Of a stretch of 38,931 nucleotides of DNA, positions 20,901 through 30,800 are shown piece after piece. Within the stretch, counting starts at the first letter, position 1; each line of letters starts with the position of its first letter. The notes under the pieces were generated by a model, which did not search any database, was not told the origin of the DNA, and worked only from the letters and a program-made list of their open reading frames with translations. The translations under genes were made by a program, and so were the position numbers. This DNA is from Basidiobolus meristosporus CBS 931.73 (Eukaryota > Basidiobolomycota > Basidiobolomycetes > Basidiobolales > Basidiobolaceae), in the NCBI GenBank assembly GCA_002104905.1, contig MCFE01000758.1, positions 1 to 38,931 on the forward strand. Reading direction: 5' to 3'.

Positions 20901-21907
20901 GCCATCTTCTCCCGCCACGCCTGCCTTTTTTCTGGGGTCTTCATACCTAAATGAGGCTTCGGTTAGGAAATGGCTCGTAAACCCGAGACGCCATTGCTCG
21001 ATAATTACCGCAGCATGAAAGGATGGGGCTCGGCGCGTAGAACGTGATCACCCTGGAGAACACTATCCAACAGCTGGGGCATCGCTTCTTTGCGGTCGGT
21101 TGAGGCGGCTTGTTTGGTTTGTTCTCTCGTGTCTCGGTGCCAGCACGGTTGATTATATTCTCCCGCGCACCCCGGGCGTAGCTTCTGGCCTTGGCTGCTT
21201 CCGTATTTTGATTCAGGTAGCGCCTTTCCGGCCGACGCTCTGGACGAACCAAAGATCTCTTCCGACGTGGTGGTTCGGAACGTCCGCGTGCCTCCACATT
21301 TCTATGATGATCGGACCTGCTGCGAGAGGGGGAGCGAGGATAGGAGTCCGTGGATTCATTGGCCTGTGGGTAGATCTCGTCCGTGGCTATTCGCGCGGAT
21401 TTGGACGAGAAGTTTTAGCTTTGTGCCCAATTTGGACATCATGTACTAATTAAGAGGAGAACTCACCACGATGATTTGATAACCGCTGTAATTCCACTCT
21501 ATCAGTCACATTGGCGGTGAAACGGGGTGGTCTACTGGTGTTACGAAATGCATGGGGGTTGATTGGTCGGTTGCTGTATGCGCTGTGGGAGCGGGGATGT
21601 TCAGTTGGGACTACGGAGCGCCTGTGGGTAGCGGGTGAATCTGGGCAACAACATATGCGAATGAGCCATTTCTGTCGCACCTTCAGAAAAACATTCAATC
21701 AATACCTTGCTTGCTTAGCGCGTCTTGTATGTAGCTAGAGTGGAATTTGGGAGCTGCATCAAAGCCTTGCTCCGTGTAAATATCGTTCGAAGCAGGGAGG
21801 TTGGCACTGTGGTGCTCGGGCTCTGGAGAAGAAGGGGTTGTGTGATTTTGTGAGTGAATCCGCCCAGAAGTTGTCTTGTCCGAGTCGCTCTTCCTGGCAA
21901 TAGGCAT
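17942..21907 (-). CDS. CHS3: Class IV (Chs3-type) chitin synthase B
   Basis: Paralogue of chitin synthase A. Exons 21907-21706, 21610-21467, 21386-21009, 20946-20412 and 20351-17942 sum to 1222 aa; introns are 95, 80, 62 and 60 nt. The first ~225 residues are polar and Arg/Ser-rich ([19 protein letters not shown]). They lead into the Cys-rich segment (CPSCW ... ILSCCG) and [17 protein letters not shown] at residue 243, start of the first TM. The catalytic core is uninterrupted in exon 5: LILVIADG-like and [10 protein letters not shown] motifs, VDADTK (near 19105), [20 protein letters not shown] (residues 953-956; 18743-18754) and QRRRW (992-996; 18623-18637). Multiple TMs and a [14 protein letters not shown] tail motif follow. 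The last two introns match positions and phases in copy A. The ATG at 21907 sits in a frame open for ~30 codons further upstream to a TAG, so an extra 5' exon is possible. Its stop is 293 bp from the convergent F-box fusion gene. Confidence 0.92.
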
Positions 21908-23470
21908 GGATAGACTTGCAGTGGTTGTGGGGTGGGAGGATAGAGAGGAACTTGGAGCTAATGCAGGTAGCTGAGAGGTTTGCTAACAAAAATGGTGGTT
22001 ACTGTGCGTAAAGTCCAATGCACGAGAAGGGAAAATCTAGTTAATAAAGCGAAGCGATCAAGCTGGTGGGTGTCGGTTGACTTAAAAGTACATAAATCAC
22101 GAGGGATATCAAAGCCACAAAGTCTTGTAATCAAAGGGAAATGGGACGAAATTCGAGCTCACTGAGCGAGGGCCGAGGTAAAGATCTTTTAATGTCAGGT
22201 AGCTCCATTGGATGGGGCATGTCATTACGTGGGGAACACCATGATTGCATTGATATCCCAGTTCCCAGGCACGTACAAATAGAAAGCAGCACAGAGGTAG
22301 GGGGGAATAGTTTTGAAATCTTGTTTAGAAGAAGCCAAGTATCACAACCTCGAGTGATTATCTTGACCGCATTTGCCTAGAGAGTAGTCAGGAATCCTCG
22401 TCCCACCACAGGTGCAGCACGAACTGGGGACTTCCTTAACCGAATGAAACACATGTCCATCACAGCTACAGCATTTATCCAAGCCTGTGTAATGTTGCGA
22501 GATGAAAAATCATTTTTTAATCATGTCCATTTTGGTAGGCGGTTTACTCCTTTCCACGTATTTAACTAAGTTAGTTAAAAGGCCACCACAGATTGGTTAA
22601 AAGCCGAATGTTTGATAAGCAAACTTTAACTCTTGCCAAATCAGTCTGATCTTGATAGAACCCTCTATTAGGCAGCAGAAGCAATATATATGAATTGGGC
22701 ACCGTTGATACTTGGTAATATGGTCATTATTAGCGAAAGCGTAACCCAACCCCAACCTGGTGACAAGACACGTCCTCGTGTGAATCAGGAACAGATTAAG
22801 GTTGAAGGTGTGAAGGAATGGGGTAGAGCACGTTGAACGTCCGTTCTTGCGAACACTCAATTGTAGGCCTCCCCCTTGGTCAGTTATAGGCTTTCTCCCT
22901 CGATCCCTCGATCAATTACGGGCAAGTTTCTCGATCACATCTCAGCAGAAAACAAGCGGAATCAGCAAATCGAGCATATTTGCTCGATCAAATCTGAGCA
23001 GAAAACGCGAAGAGATTTGGGTCGGCATCGCTGATTAACCAAAACTGGGAGGCATATTTTAGCCGTCCCATGAGTCTCTGGCATTCAAACTCAGAAGGGG
23101 CCTAGAAGAAATCCATTGTACAACTTGATCAGCGCCGCGAATCATATTGCATTCGCCCTACACCGAAATCGTGGCTTAAATCGGAGCGATTGGCCGTCGT
23201 TGGTTGGTTATTGTTTGCCAACATCAATCTGGCAAGTGGCTCACCGGCTCGATATGGTCATAGTCGTCTGGAGAAGGTATTCGAGGCAGCATTGTGAAAC
23301 TAGTCGAGGCTACGAATGCACGCTCAACTTGGCAGGTCCGTTTGCCTGTTCCATCAACTAGTCTCACTGTTTGCTTTTCAACAACGTTTACCCGTCTTTG
23401 CCAACCTAGAATAAGTTCTGCGTGACTTTCCATTGGCTCCGACTGGGCTTTAACTATTTAAAGTCGGGGG
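21908..23470. other. Divergent promoter region, chitin synthase B / zinc finger
   Basis: 1.56 kb between divergent genes. It holds the repeats annotated at 22930-23006, and just before the zinc-finger ATG a TATTTAAAG element (23454-23462) inside a CTTTAA...TTAAAG inverted repeat. ORFs here (for example 22141-22380) show no family motifs. Confidence 0.5.
22930..23006. repeat. 24-bp imperfect direct repeat with an inner inverted repeat
   Basis: CTCGATCACATCTCAGCAGA plus AAAC at 22930-22953 recurs at 22983-23006 with two mismatches, period 53. Between and overlapping the second copy lies a perfect 8-bp inverted repeat, ATCGAGCA-TATT-TGCTCGAT (22969-22988). Further CTCGAT cores occur at about 22894 and 22902. 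It may be a cluster of regulator sites 0.5 kb upstream of the zinc-finger gene. Confidence 0.6.
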
Positions 23471-23512
23471 ATGAACGGTTGGGCCAATGGCAGCCAACTC
23501 AGCAACATATAA
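23471..23512 (+). promoter_or_regulatory. Overlapping upstream ORF before the zinc-finger gene
   Basis: ATG at 23471 opens a 13-codon ORF (MNGWANGSQLSNI, TAA at 23510-23512) that overlaps the main ATG at 23487 in another frame. If the transcript starts upstream of 23471 it would restrain translation of the main ORF. The TATTTAAAG element at 23454-23462 suggests the start site could also lie downstream of this ATG, in which case the uORF is irrelevant. Confidence 0.35.
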
Positions 23513-24521
23513 ATCCACCGACTTGGGCCATTATCTATTGTATCAAATGCTTCAAATGAATAGTTCTCATCTTGACAAAATACCCCACAATCCCGGGTCC
23601 CGTTTAAGCTCCTTCCCCTCGAATGACATGTGTTTTACTTCGGCGGATAGCGGTCTGCTGGGCGTTAATTTCTCCATCTCCTCCCAATCCCAAAGCCCCG
23701 AACTCTACCTAAACAACCACAACAACAACAACAACCTACAGCAATCGTTCTCGAGTGACGAGGACCTTAGTCCCATCACACCTGGCTTCATGCCGTCGGG
23801 CTCCTATCAGAGCAGCAGTGACGGCCTGATGCAGAAATCGATGGAGAGACTTTCGGATGTAAATCCATTGGCCGCCACGACAATGACCTTCACCTACACC
23901 AAGCAAATGTACATGAACCCGCAAAGCCGGCCGCCACTCCAATTTTACCCTCAAGTTCAGCCTCAAACATACCCGCTCCCCACGCCGCCCCCCGAGAAGA
24001 GCCTGATGTTGAACCGCGGCAACGAGGGCTGCATCTCGTGGAACAGCCAGGAGGTTGCCAAGCCAGGGTACGCATGCCCCAATCCTCCTCCCATGAACGC
24101 GACCAACGAATTCTTCTACTCCCTTCAGAGCCCAGTAAATAAGTCATTCCCCATAGAAGCACAGCCGTTCAACGTTGGCTACGCCGGTGATCGTTCCAAC
24201 GGGTCGAAGGCCTCCAACGGGCTGCTCTACCCATGCATCTATCCGAACTGCCAAAAGTTCTTCACCTCTCTGAGCAACCTCCGTTTACATAGCCGCATCC
24301 ATTCCGCCGACCGCCCATTCAAGTGCAACATCTGCTCCAAGTTTTTCCTTCGCAACCATGACCTTCGCCGACACGAGAAGATCCACCTTGGATTGAAGCC
24401 GTATCCCTGTTCCAGATGCGGCCGCTGCTTCGGCCGCTCCGATGCCATGAAGAGGCACATGCTGATGAAGCGGTGTGCGGAGTCGAGCCCTCGAGTGAAA
24501 TCGGAAGATACCAAAGAGTGA
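23487..24521 (+). CDS. C2H2 zinc-finger transcription factor (Crz1/Msn2-like fingers)
   Basis: Single-exon gene, 344 aa. Residues 1-~245 are low complexity, rich in Asn, Ser, Gln and Pro (NNHNNNNNLQQ; many SP/TP sites such as PITPG and QSPEL), as in fungal regulator activation domains. Three tandem fingers form the C-terminus. Finger 1 is C250-X4-C255-X12-H268-X3-H272, finger 2 is C280-X2-C283-X12-H296-X3-H300, and finger 3 is C308-X2-C311-X12-H324-X5-C330 (C2HC). The RNHDLRRH and RSDAMKRH helices resemble those of Crz1/Prz1 and related stress regulators. The tail is short and charged (KSEDTKE). Two decayed copies of this gene lie at 30.06-30.58 and 31.84-32.15 kb, each beside an ODC-like gene. 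An orthologue assignment is not possible from the fingers alone. Confidence 0.85.
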   Translation: MAANSATYKSTDLGHYLLYQMLQMNSSHLDKIPHNPGSRLSSFPSNDMCFTSADSGLLGVNFSISSQSQSPELYLNNHNNNNNLQQSFSSDEDLSPITPGFMPSGSYQSSSDGLMQKSMERLSDVNPLAATTMTFTYTKQMYMNPQSRPPLQFYPQVQPQTYPLPTPPPEKSLMLNRGNEGCISWNSQEVAKPGYACPNPPPMNATNEFFYSLQSPVNKSFPIEAQPFNVGYAGDRSNGSKASNGLLYPCIYPNCQKFFTSLSNLRLHSRIHSADRPFKCNICSKFFLRNHDLRRHEKIHLGLKPYPCSRCGRCFGRSDAMKRHMLMKRCAESSPRVKSEDTKE

Positions 24522-24631
24522 ACGCCCACTCACAATTCATTGTGCATTCTGTAAATATAGTTCATGCTTTTGCCCATAAATTTCCTGTGAAATAATTCGC
24601 TTTGATCGGCTTCCCTGGTTGCTTTTGCCTC

Positions 24632-24637
24632 AATAAA
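24632..24637 (+). terminator. Polyadenylation signal of the zinc-finger gene
   Basis: AATAAA about 110 nt after the stop. A similar but mutated stretch follows the decayed copy at 32.1 kb, supporting shared ancestry of the 3' flank. Confidence 0.55.
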
Positions 24638-25040
24638 AGCCCTCATTTTGTACACTGCTACTCTGGTCGGGTTCGCCCATCAATATCGATCTGTTTTGTC
24701 CATCCATGCCGCGATTCCCTAAATTATGAATGAGTCGATCGAGGCGCTGGATCATGGGATCTTACATACATCATGTGGCGTTTCTGACGAATGGGTCGAT
24801 GAGAAGCTGGGTTTGGAGCTAATGGTTGTGGTCCATTCACGCCTATCATATCGAGCAAGTCCAAAGGTGATTTGGTCTGGGATGCTCGGAAATTAATCAG
24901 ATCTTTCATTTGCGACAATGATTACCAATGTTGTTGATTAATGCAAGCACCATAACCTCGATCACAACCTCATCTAAAATGAATGTGATATTCTCAATTA
25001 TCAACAGTGGAAATTTCTCAGTATATACAGCATATAGTAC
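24638..25040. other. Zinc-finger 3' flank up to the first TE
   Basis: A minus-strand ORF from ATG 24909 to 24724 (LDLLDMIGVNGPQPLAPNP) has no recognised family and no homologous open frame in the duplicated unit. Part of this flank (~24755-24850) resembles 32.15-32.22 kb, so the duplicated unit extends past the zinc-finger gene. TE sequence begins by about 25041. Confidence 0.4.
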
Positions 25041-25690
25041 TGTAAGAGTTCTGATGATATTGGAAGTGATTGGGATTTATGTGGTTTTCGCTCAATCCAT
25101 TATTGAGTGTAAAATGGTATTTATACTTTCAGATGATCTTGGAGGAATAAGCACACGGAGTATATTCAAGGAGGTCCCTAGAAAACATACTGAAAGCTTT
25201 GGGGGCCTTTGAGCAACTTGGAATATTTACCATGATATCTGGTATCCAGTGTTGTAAAAATTTGCAATTCCACCTAGATATTCACCTAACTTAGTCAATG
25301 AGATCATTACCTACAAATCTTGGAGAATATTGACCAAATTCTTTGTTGGGATTTACTTAGAATATTTACCCAGAAAATGAAAATTTGTTAAGTTGTCCAA
25401 ACAGCCCCAAAGTTTACACACATGTTCTTGGGACCTTCCTACACATATTCAATGGGCTTATTTTGCCACAACTATGTCAAAGTATAAATGTTACTTTTTC
25501 ATTCAGTAAATCATTAGGTGATAACCACATGATATACTTGTTCTCCCAGGCACTTCCAATATCTCTAAGACTCTTACAACATCCAGAAAATAAAGATCCT
25601 CACAATAAATTCCTACCAAGATTTTAGGCAGGAGATACTAGGACCCATCTAATTTAAGTGCCAAAGCTGATGGAATAAATACGAGTAATT
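25041..25690 (-). repeat. Decayed copia LTR, split by a later LTR insertion
   Basis: TGTAAGAGTTCTGATGATAT at 25041 is the minus-strand LTR start (compare TGTTGTAAGAGTTTTGGAGA at 26575). The match runs to GGTATCCAG at 25249, is interrupted by the solo LTR 25250-25581, and resumes weakly after 25586. The outer end is approximate. Confidence 0.6.
25250..25581 (+). mobile_element. Solo copia LTR with 5-bp target-site duplication
   Basis: A 332-bp LTR from TGTTGT to ACAACA, flanked by TCCAG at 25245-25249 and 25582-25586. A perfect 5-bp duplication around a single LTR means an element inserted here and its interior was removed by LTR-LTR recombination. It sits inside the older minus-strand LTR. 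Confidence 0.85.
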
Positions 25691-25786
25691 ACAAGATTTT
25701 AATATACAGTAAGCTCTGGTATATTTGTTTTTCCAAATCTATTAAGTGCTTTTAAGTCCTTGACTGTGCAACTTTCTAGTGAAACC

Positions 25787-25985
25787 TGCTGTAAAAATTT
25801 GTAACTCCACTTAGATATTCACCTGACTTAGTCACTTATATCATTACCTGCTAATCTTAGAGAATACTCACCAAAGTCCTTGTTGGGATTTACTTGAAAT
25901 ATTTTCACCAAAACATTGGATGCCCAGAACATGAAAACTTGATAAGCTGTCCAAGCGGCTCCAAACTTTGCACACATGTTCTGGG
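25787..25985 (+). repeat. Copia LTR, 5' 200 bp only
   Basis: Starts TGCTGTAAAAATTTG and follows the LTR consensus to ACATGTTCTGGG, where it stops abruptly and meets the next LTR head on. Confidence 0.65.
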
Positions 25986-26331
25986 TGCTGTAAGAGTCAT
26001 GGAGATACTGGAACTGACTGGGAGTACTAGTGGATTGTGTGGTTTCACTTAATGATTTATTGATTGTAAGTGTAGTATTTGTATTTTACATAGTCTTGGC
26101 ATATAAAGCATGTAAAATAGGTTTACAAAGGTCCAAGAACATGTGTGCAAATCTTGGGCTTGTTTGGACAACTTTCACAATTTTCATTTTCTGGGTACCT
26201 GAAATTTTGGTGAAAATATTTCAAGTAAATCCTGACAAGGAATTTGATCAGTAATTCTCTAGGATTTGTGTGTAATGATCTAAGTGCTTAAGCTAGGTGA
26301 GTACCTAGGTGGGAATACAAAAGCTATTGCA
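25986..26331 (-). repeat. Copia LTR, inverted relative to its neighbour
   Basis: TGCTGTAAGAGTCATGGAGA at 25986 begins a minus-strand LTR with the usual blocks (AAGAACATGTGTGCAAATCT, GACAAGGAATTTGATCAGTA), ending near TATTGCA at 26331. The 3' limit is approximate. Confidence 0.65.
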
Positions 26332-26574
26332 ATGTGTTGCATGATGAGAATTCAAGATTTTCACACAAATGATCTCAGATGTTGACAAAATCTGATCTCC
26401 AGTCCACCAATAGTCAGGATTGAATTGGAGTTAAACAATGAAGCTTTTTCTACTCCAGGGGATTCTGCAACTACACTTTGGCCTGAATCAGTGCCCAGGA
26501 ATATCTCAATTGTAACAGAGGCTGTAATAGTCCTCAGACAAAGCTTTGGAGATCTCTAATGACTGAGTAGCATC
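26332..26574 (+). pseudogene. Probable copia integrase-RT linker relic
   Basis: AT-rich sequence between an LTR and the solo LTR at 26575. Its position directly 5' of recognisable RT (which resumes at 26924) suggests it belongs to the same decayed pol, but no motif is readable. Confidence 0.35.
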
Positions 26575-26923
26575 TGTTGTAAGAGTTTTGGAGATATTGG
26601 AAGTGATTTGGAGAACAAGTAGATTGTGTGGTTTTCACTTTATGATTTATTGAATGTAAAAGTAGTATTTATACTTTTACATGGTCTTGGCATAATAAAC
26701 ACATAGAATAGGTTAAGGAGGGTCCCAAGAACATGTGTGCAAGGTTTGGGGCTGTTTGGACAACTTTGAGAATTTTCATGTTTGGGGTACCTGGTATTTT
26801 GGTGAAAATATTCTAAGTAAATCCCAACAAGGAATTTGGTCAGTATTCTCTAGGATTTGAAGATAATGATCTAAGTGACCAAGTTAGGTGAACATTTAGG
26901 TGGAATTCCAAATTTCTACAACA
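26575..26923 (-). mobile_element. Solo copia LTR in minus orientation inside copia pol
   Basis: A 349-bp LTR, TGTTGT to ACAACA. Flanks GCATC (26570-26574) and GCATT (26924-26928) fit a 5-bp target-site duplication with one mutation. It interrupts an older plus-strand copia pol just before the TWDLV motif of RT. Confidence 0.75.
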
Positions 26924-27499
26924 GCATTAGTCTCAGTAGAAGATCAAACCTGGGATTTAGTCTAATACCTATCAACCAAAAGTTCCTTGGATACAGATGG
27001 GTCTTCATGACAAGATACAAGACTGATGATACATTTGAGAGATACAAAGCAAGATTGTGGCAAAGGGTACTCACAAATAACAGGACCTGATTGTACTGAG
27101 ACCTATGTACTGGTAGCCATGTCTGATTCCATCAAACCAATATTGGCTATTGTAGCCAAATATAAGTACTTTACTCATCAATGGGATGTAAGAACTGCAT
27201 TTGGAATGGAGAACTTGATGAATATGTATACATGAGTCAGCCTGATGGGTCAGTTAACCAAGATCACCTCCATATGGTCTGCAAATTTAAGAAATCCCCA
27301 CATGGTCTGAAGCAATGACCAAGAGCCTGTCATTGCAAGATAGCTTCTTATTTGGGATCTCTGAGTTTTCAAAGAGGTACTGCTGACTATAGTATCTACT
27401 ATAAGCCAGATAGAGGAAGTTCAGTTTTATTAACACTATAAGTGGATGATCTCATTGTAGCCACCAATAACTAAGAAATATTGAAAGAGACTAAATCAT
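26924..27499 (+). pseudogene. Copia reverse transcriptase, decayed
   Basis: With frameshifts the sequence reads QTWDLV, KFLGYRWVFMTRYKTD, ERYKARL, YSQITGPDCTETYV, HQWDVRTAF, VYMSQPDG, PHGLKQ and finally VDDLIVA. These are the RVT_2 motifs in order, including the catalytic VDD box (tyrosine codon replaced by TAA near 27440). At least two frameshifts and several stops make it non-functional. Confidence 0.85.
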
Positions 27500-27830
27500 A
27501 TTGTAATTATTAAGTTGTCACCTAAATATTCATGCTAACTTAGTCACATAGATCTTACTATTTGATTAGCATTCTGTCCTGACCAAATTTCTTGTTGGGA
27601 TTTACTTAGAATATCTTTACCAAATTATCAGGTACCCATTATGATCTTTCTCAAAGTTGTCCAAAAGCCCCCAAACTTTGCACATATATTCTCAAGACCA
27701 TTCTTAACAGACATGGCACATTTGTTTGCTCTACTTAATCAAAAGTATAAATACCATACTTTTGATCAATAAATCTACAAGTGAATAAAATGTGAACAGC
27801 TAGTACTCCATATCACTTCCAATCTAGGAG
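27500..27830 (+). repeat. Copia LTR inserted in the decayed pol
   Basis: About 330 bp with LTR blocks (CTTGTTGGGATTTACTTAGA near 27593, AGTATAAATACCATACTTTT near 27741). It separates the RT VDD box from the RT thumb (TACTTAGGGATTAAG). Terminal repeats have decayed, so limits are ±10 bp. Confidence 0.65.
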
Positions 27831-28690
27831 AGTGCATCTACTACTTAGGGATTAAGTTGTCAATAGACAGAGGTCCTCAGACTCTCACCCAATGCTAATC
27901 CAGGTACACTCAAGATATACTAAGGACATACCAAATGGAAGACTGTAAACAGGTGGCTACACTAATAAAGACTAACCTTAGCTTGGTCAAAACTTAGCCA
28001 AATCCAGATAGCATAGTGTCATCTGAAAGCCTGGAGTTCCCTTACCAATCTATGGTTGTCAGTCCAATATATCATGCTTACAACACATGCAGGTATCTCA
28101 TATTCAGTGAGAGTTGCCAGCCAGCATAATCAGAACTATGAATCTGATCATATTGCTGCAGTTAAGCAGATTTTAGATACCAAAAAGGAGCTGATGATGT
28201 CTGCTTAAGGTACACATGTAAGGATGCAGAACCAAATCTTGTGGGATACTCTGATGCTGATTGGGGATGAAATTAAGAAGACAAAAGTTCCACATCAGGA
28301 TACACCTTTCTTTACTGTAAAGGAGCAATTTCATGGAATCCAAAAAAGCAATCAACTGTAGCACACTCCACCATAGAGACATAGTATATGGCAGCCTGTG
28401 AAGCTACAAAAGAGTAATGTGGCCAAGAAAGCTTTTTAAAGAATCAGGCTTAGGTAAAAAAAGCCTGTTACTTTATTTCAAGATAATCAAGGATATATTT
28501 AATTAGGTGGCAAATAGATATTAGGCATAATTGCATATGTGAAGCAGTAAATAATAGCTTAATTAACTTGGCTTACTTTCCTAAAGGTGAGATGATTGCA
28601 GACATATTTACCAAACCATTAGCTGAAGACAAATTTGAATATCAGAGTATAAGCAAGATAAGTTGATATAAGTATTTAGTTGGGCAGAAG
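27831..28690 (+). pseudogene. Copia RT thumb and RNase H, decayed
   Basis: Readable pieces are CIYYLGIKLSIDRGPQTLTQ, LEFPYQSMV, LVGYSDADWG, STSGYTFLYCKGAISWNPKK, STVAHSTIET, YMAACEATKE and MIADIFTKPLAEDKFEY. These form the complete copia RNase H landmark series, with stops and frameshifts between them. Confidence 0.85.
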
Positions 28691-29034
28691 TGCTGTAGAA
28701 GTTCTTGATCCCACCTGAATATTAGCCTAACTTAGCAGCTTAGATCACCTCCTGCAGATCTTAGAAAATACTAATCCAATTCCTTGTTGGGATGTGCTTA
28801 GAATTTTTCACCAAAACATCAGGCATTCAGAGCATGAGAGTTTCATAAGTTGTTCAAGCTGCCCCAAGCTATGCATACATACTCTTGGGGCCTTCCTATA
28901 CATATTCTATGTGCTTATAATGCCATGGCCTTGTAAAGCTATAAATTCCACCATTACATTCAATAAATCATTTAGTGAGCCCACATAATCTTGTTCTCCC
29001 ACTGACTTACAGTATCTCCAAGACTCTTACAGCA
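28691..29034 (+). repeat. 3' LTR of the decayed copia element
   Basis: 344 bp, TGCTGT to ACAGCA (perfect 6-bp inverted ends), directly after the RNase H tail and its linker. It closes the element whose pol is at 26.3-28.7 kb. Confidence 0.8.
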
Positions 29035-30059
29035 TAAGCAAGCAATTCAACTGCTCAAGAGCTTTTGCCTGGTCAAAAGTAACACAAAACTGAATTTATC
29101 TGAATTAGATTTAAATGGACCTATGCATATCTATTCCTTGGTAGAAACTTGTACCAAGGAGTGAGTAGTCTTTTGATACACTAGTCTGTGCCTAATCATA
29201 CACCAGGTCATGCACTCAGCCAATGGTGCAATCTCACATATAGTGTTCACTCCAGCAGATAGAATCTTGTTTTTATACTGCTACCCTTAATATATGCAAA
29301 GGGAATAAAAGTATGATCTACTCCTAGTAATGGTATCAATGCTAGTGTGCCACAGCAGACAACATGAAAAGCACAATGTTTATAAACAGAGTCAACATGG
29401 CCTATAATTTGCTTGATACTCTCATTCAAATACTTCTGAGTTGCAAATTTACATCTATTAATTTATGTATGCTTAGCCATTGAATATCAGCTTACAGACT
29501 TTATTATTTTCAGCTTGATACTAGCCAGCATTCACTTGAGCATCATTCAAAAAATATCAAGTGCCACAAACATCCAAAGCCTCAGGATTGTTCAAAAGCC
29601 CTCATACTTTGAGTGATATTCTGTGAGCCTTCCTGAGCATGTTCCATTGGCTGTAAGCGTTCAGATATCTTATCTAATAGATCTTTTCATGAAAATCAAA
29701 TAGTCTACCAGCTGTTGTGACTGCTTCAAGCATTTGATTGTAGTTGAAAATTACATAACAAAGTGCTAATGAACACAATAAAATAGCATCTCTTTGATGT
29801 TGTCCATGATGATTATCATTGGTTCAGTCATTCAGAATTTCCATTAACAGGAAAGTGGGAGCAAATCCGTGATCATGCAGCTCAATAGTTTAGAGCAATT
29901 TTAGATATTACAAAAACAGAATAGCTAGTGCGTTATTTGGGCACATTTGGCAGAAGTCAAGGCTTTCACAAACCGCTGAGTTAGCTCATAGCAAAATTCT
30001 ATGCTACAGCTAAAATGTATGGAACAAACTATGAAGGTATAGGAAGATTACTAAACTAG
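29035..30059. other. AT-rich TE graveyard
   Basis: No intact gene. Around 29515-29700 an old LTR-like stretch can be recognised (CAAAAGCCCTCATACTTTGA, then GAGCCTTCCTGAGCATGTTC). The rest is AT-rich with many stops. A 60-codon minus-strand ORF at 29247-29429 has no identifiable motif. Confidence 0.5.
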
Positions 30060-30580
30060 TAGGTTTGCGCTTTAAGAATTGGACAATTGGGGGGAGGGCG
30101 ACATCGTAAGGTAGTCACCAAAGCGTTGATGTGACAGCAGCTTGACTTATATAGATAGCTTACTGTTGAGATAAAATCCTCCATCTCCGCCCAACCTGAG
30201 AGCCCCGAGCTCAATGTTGTCAACAGCAATAGTGCCTGAGTAATCTCACGCCCCTTCATATGATCAGATCTCTATCACTGCAACCGTGCCAGCATAAAGC
30301 AGAAATACATGGCTAGGATTTTGGATGTAGACGCATAAGCCACTACATTTAACTACTATGCATGAACCCAAACCATCAAAAGTTCTTTACCTTGCTAGGC
30401 AGCGATTATTTATATTCAGGTGCAGCACATACTCCGAGTGTTCCTTCACAACTATGCCCTTCGCCTTCTGCACTTCCTTGTTCAAGATGCTGATGCCTTA
30501 AGAAACACCAAACCATGCGCGGAATTGAGTGAAATCCAAAGATATCAAAGAATAAGCACTTCTCCATCTATAGACTCTTT
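30060..30580 (+). pseudogene. Decayed copy of the zinc-finger gene (unit 2)
   Basis: Several colinear stretches match the intact gene at 23487. CTCCATCTCCGCCCAACC at ~30179 matches its CTCCATCTCCTCCCAATCC, with AGCCCCGAGCTC beside it. ATCAAAAGTTCTTTACC at ~30377 matches the finger-1 GCCAAAAGTTCTTCACC. At 30440-30560, segments match the end of finger 2, finger 3 (GATGCCTTAAGAAACACC) and the tail GTGAAATCCAAAGATATCAA. Deletions and stops remove most of the frame. The order and strand agree with the parent gene. Confidence 0.72.
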
Positions 30581-30601
30581 TATCTCAGTAGAAGCACTCA
30601 T

Positions 30602-30800
30602 TATGTACACTGATGGTGAGCCATCACATCAAAGTTACATCGAGCAGCTCATTGAAGCTTTACAACCAATAATCCAACGGTATCTGCATGTTAATCGTCC
30701 TTGTACCATATCGGGAAATGGGGATCATCGCATTTGATTTCCTGCACATGCTTCAACTTGACTGCATTTCTAGTCATTCATCACTAATGTAATGGAGTTT
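30602..30800 (+). repeat. Duplicated block, copy 1 (offset +1730)
   Basis: About 190 bp nearly identical to 32332-32530, differing at only a handful of positions (GGTGAGCCATCACATCAAAG against GGTGAGCCATCAAATCAAAG). It lies between the zinc-finger relic and the ODC-like copy in both units. Confidence 0.85.

Noticed and set aside
21450-21698. Separate small ORF upstream of chitin synthase B
   Set aside because: It is mostly exon 2 of chitin synthase B. Joining exons 21907-21706, 21610-21467 and 21386-21009 keeps the frame exactly, so it is not a separate gene.
22930-23006. CRISPR-like array
   Set aside because: Only two imperfect repeats, in a eukaryotic promoter, with no cas genes.
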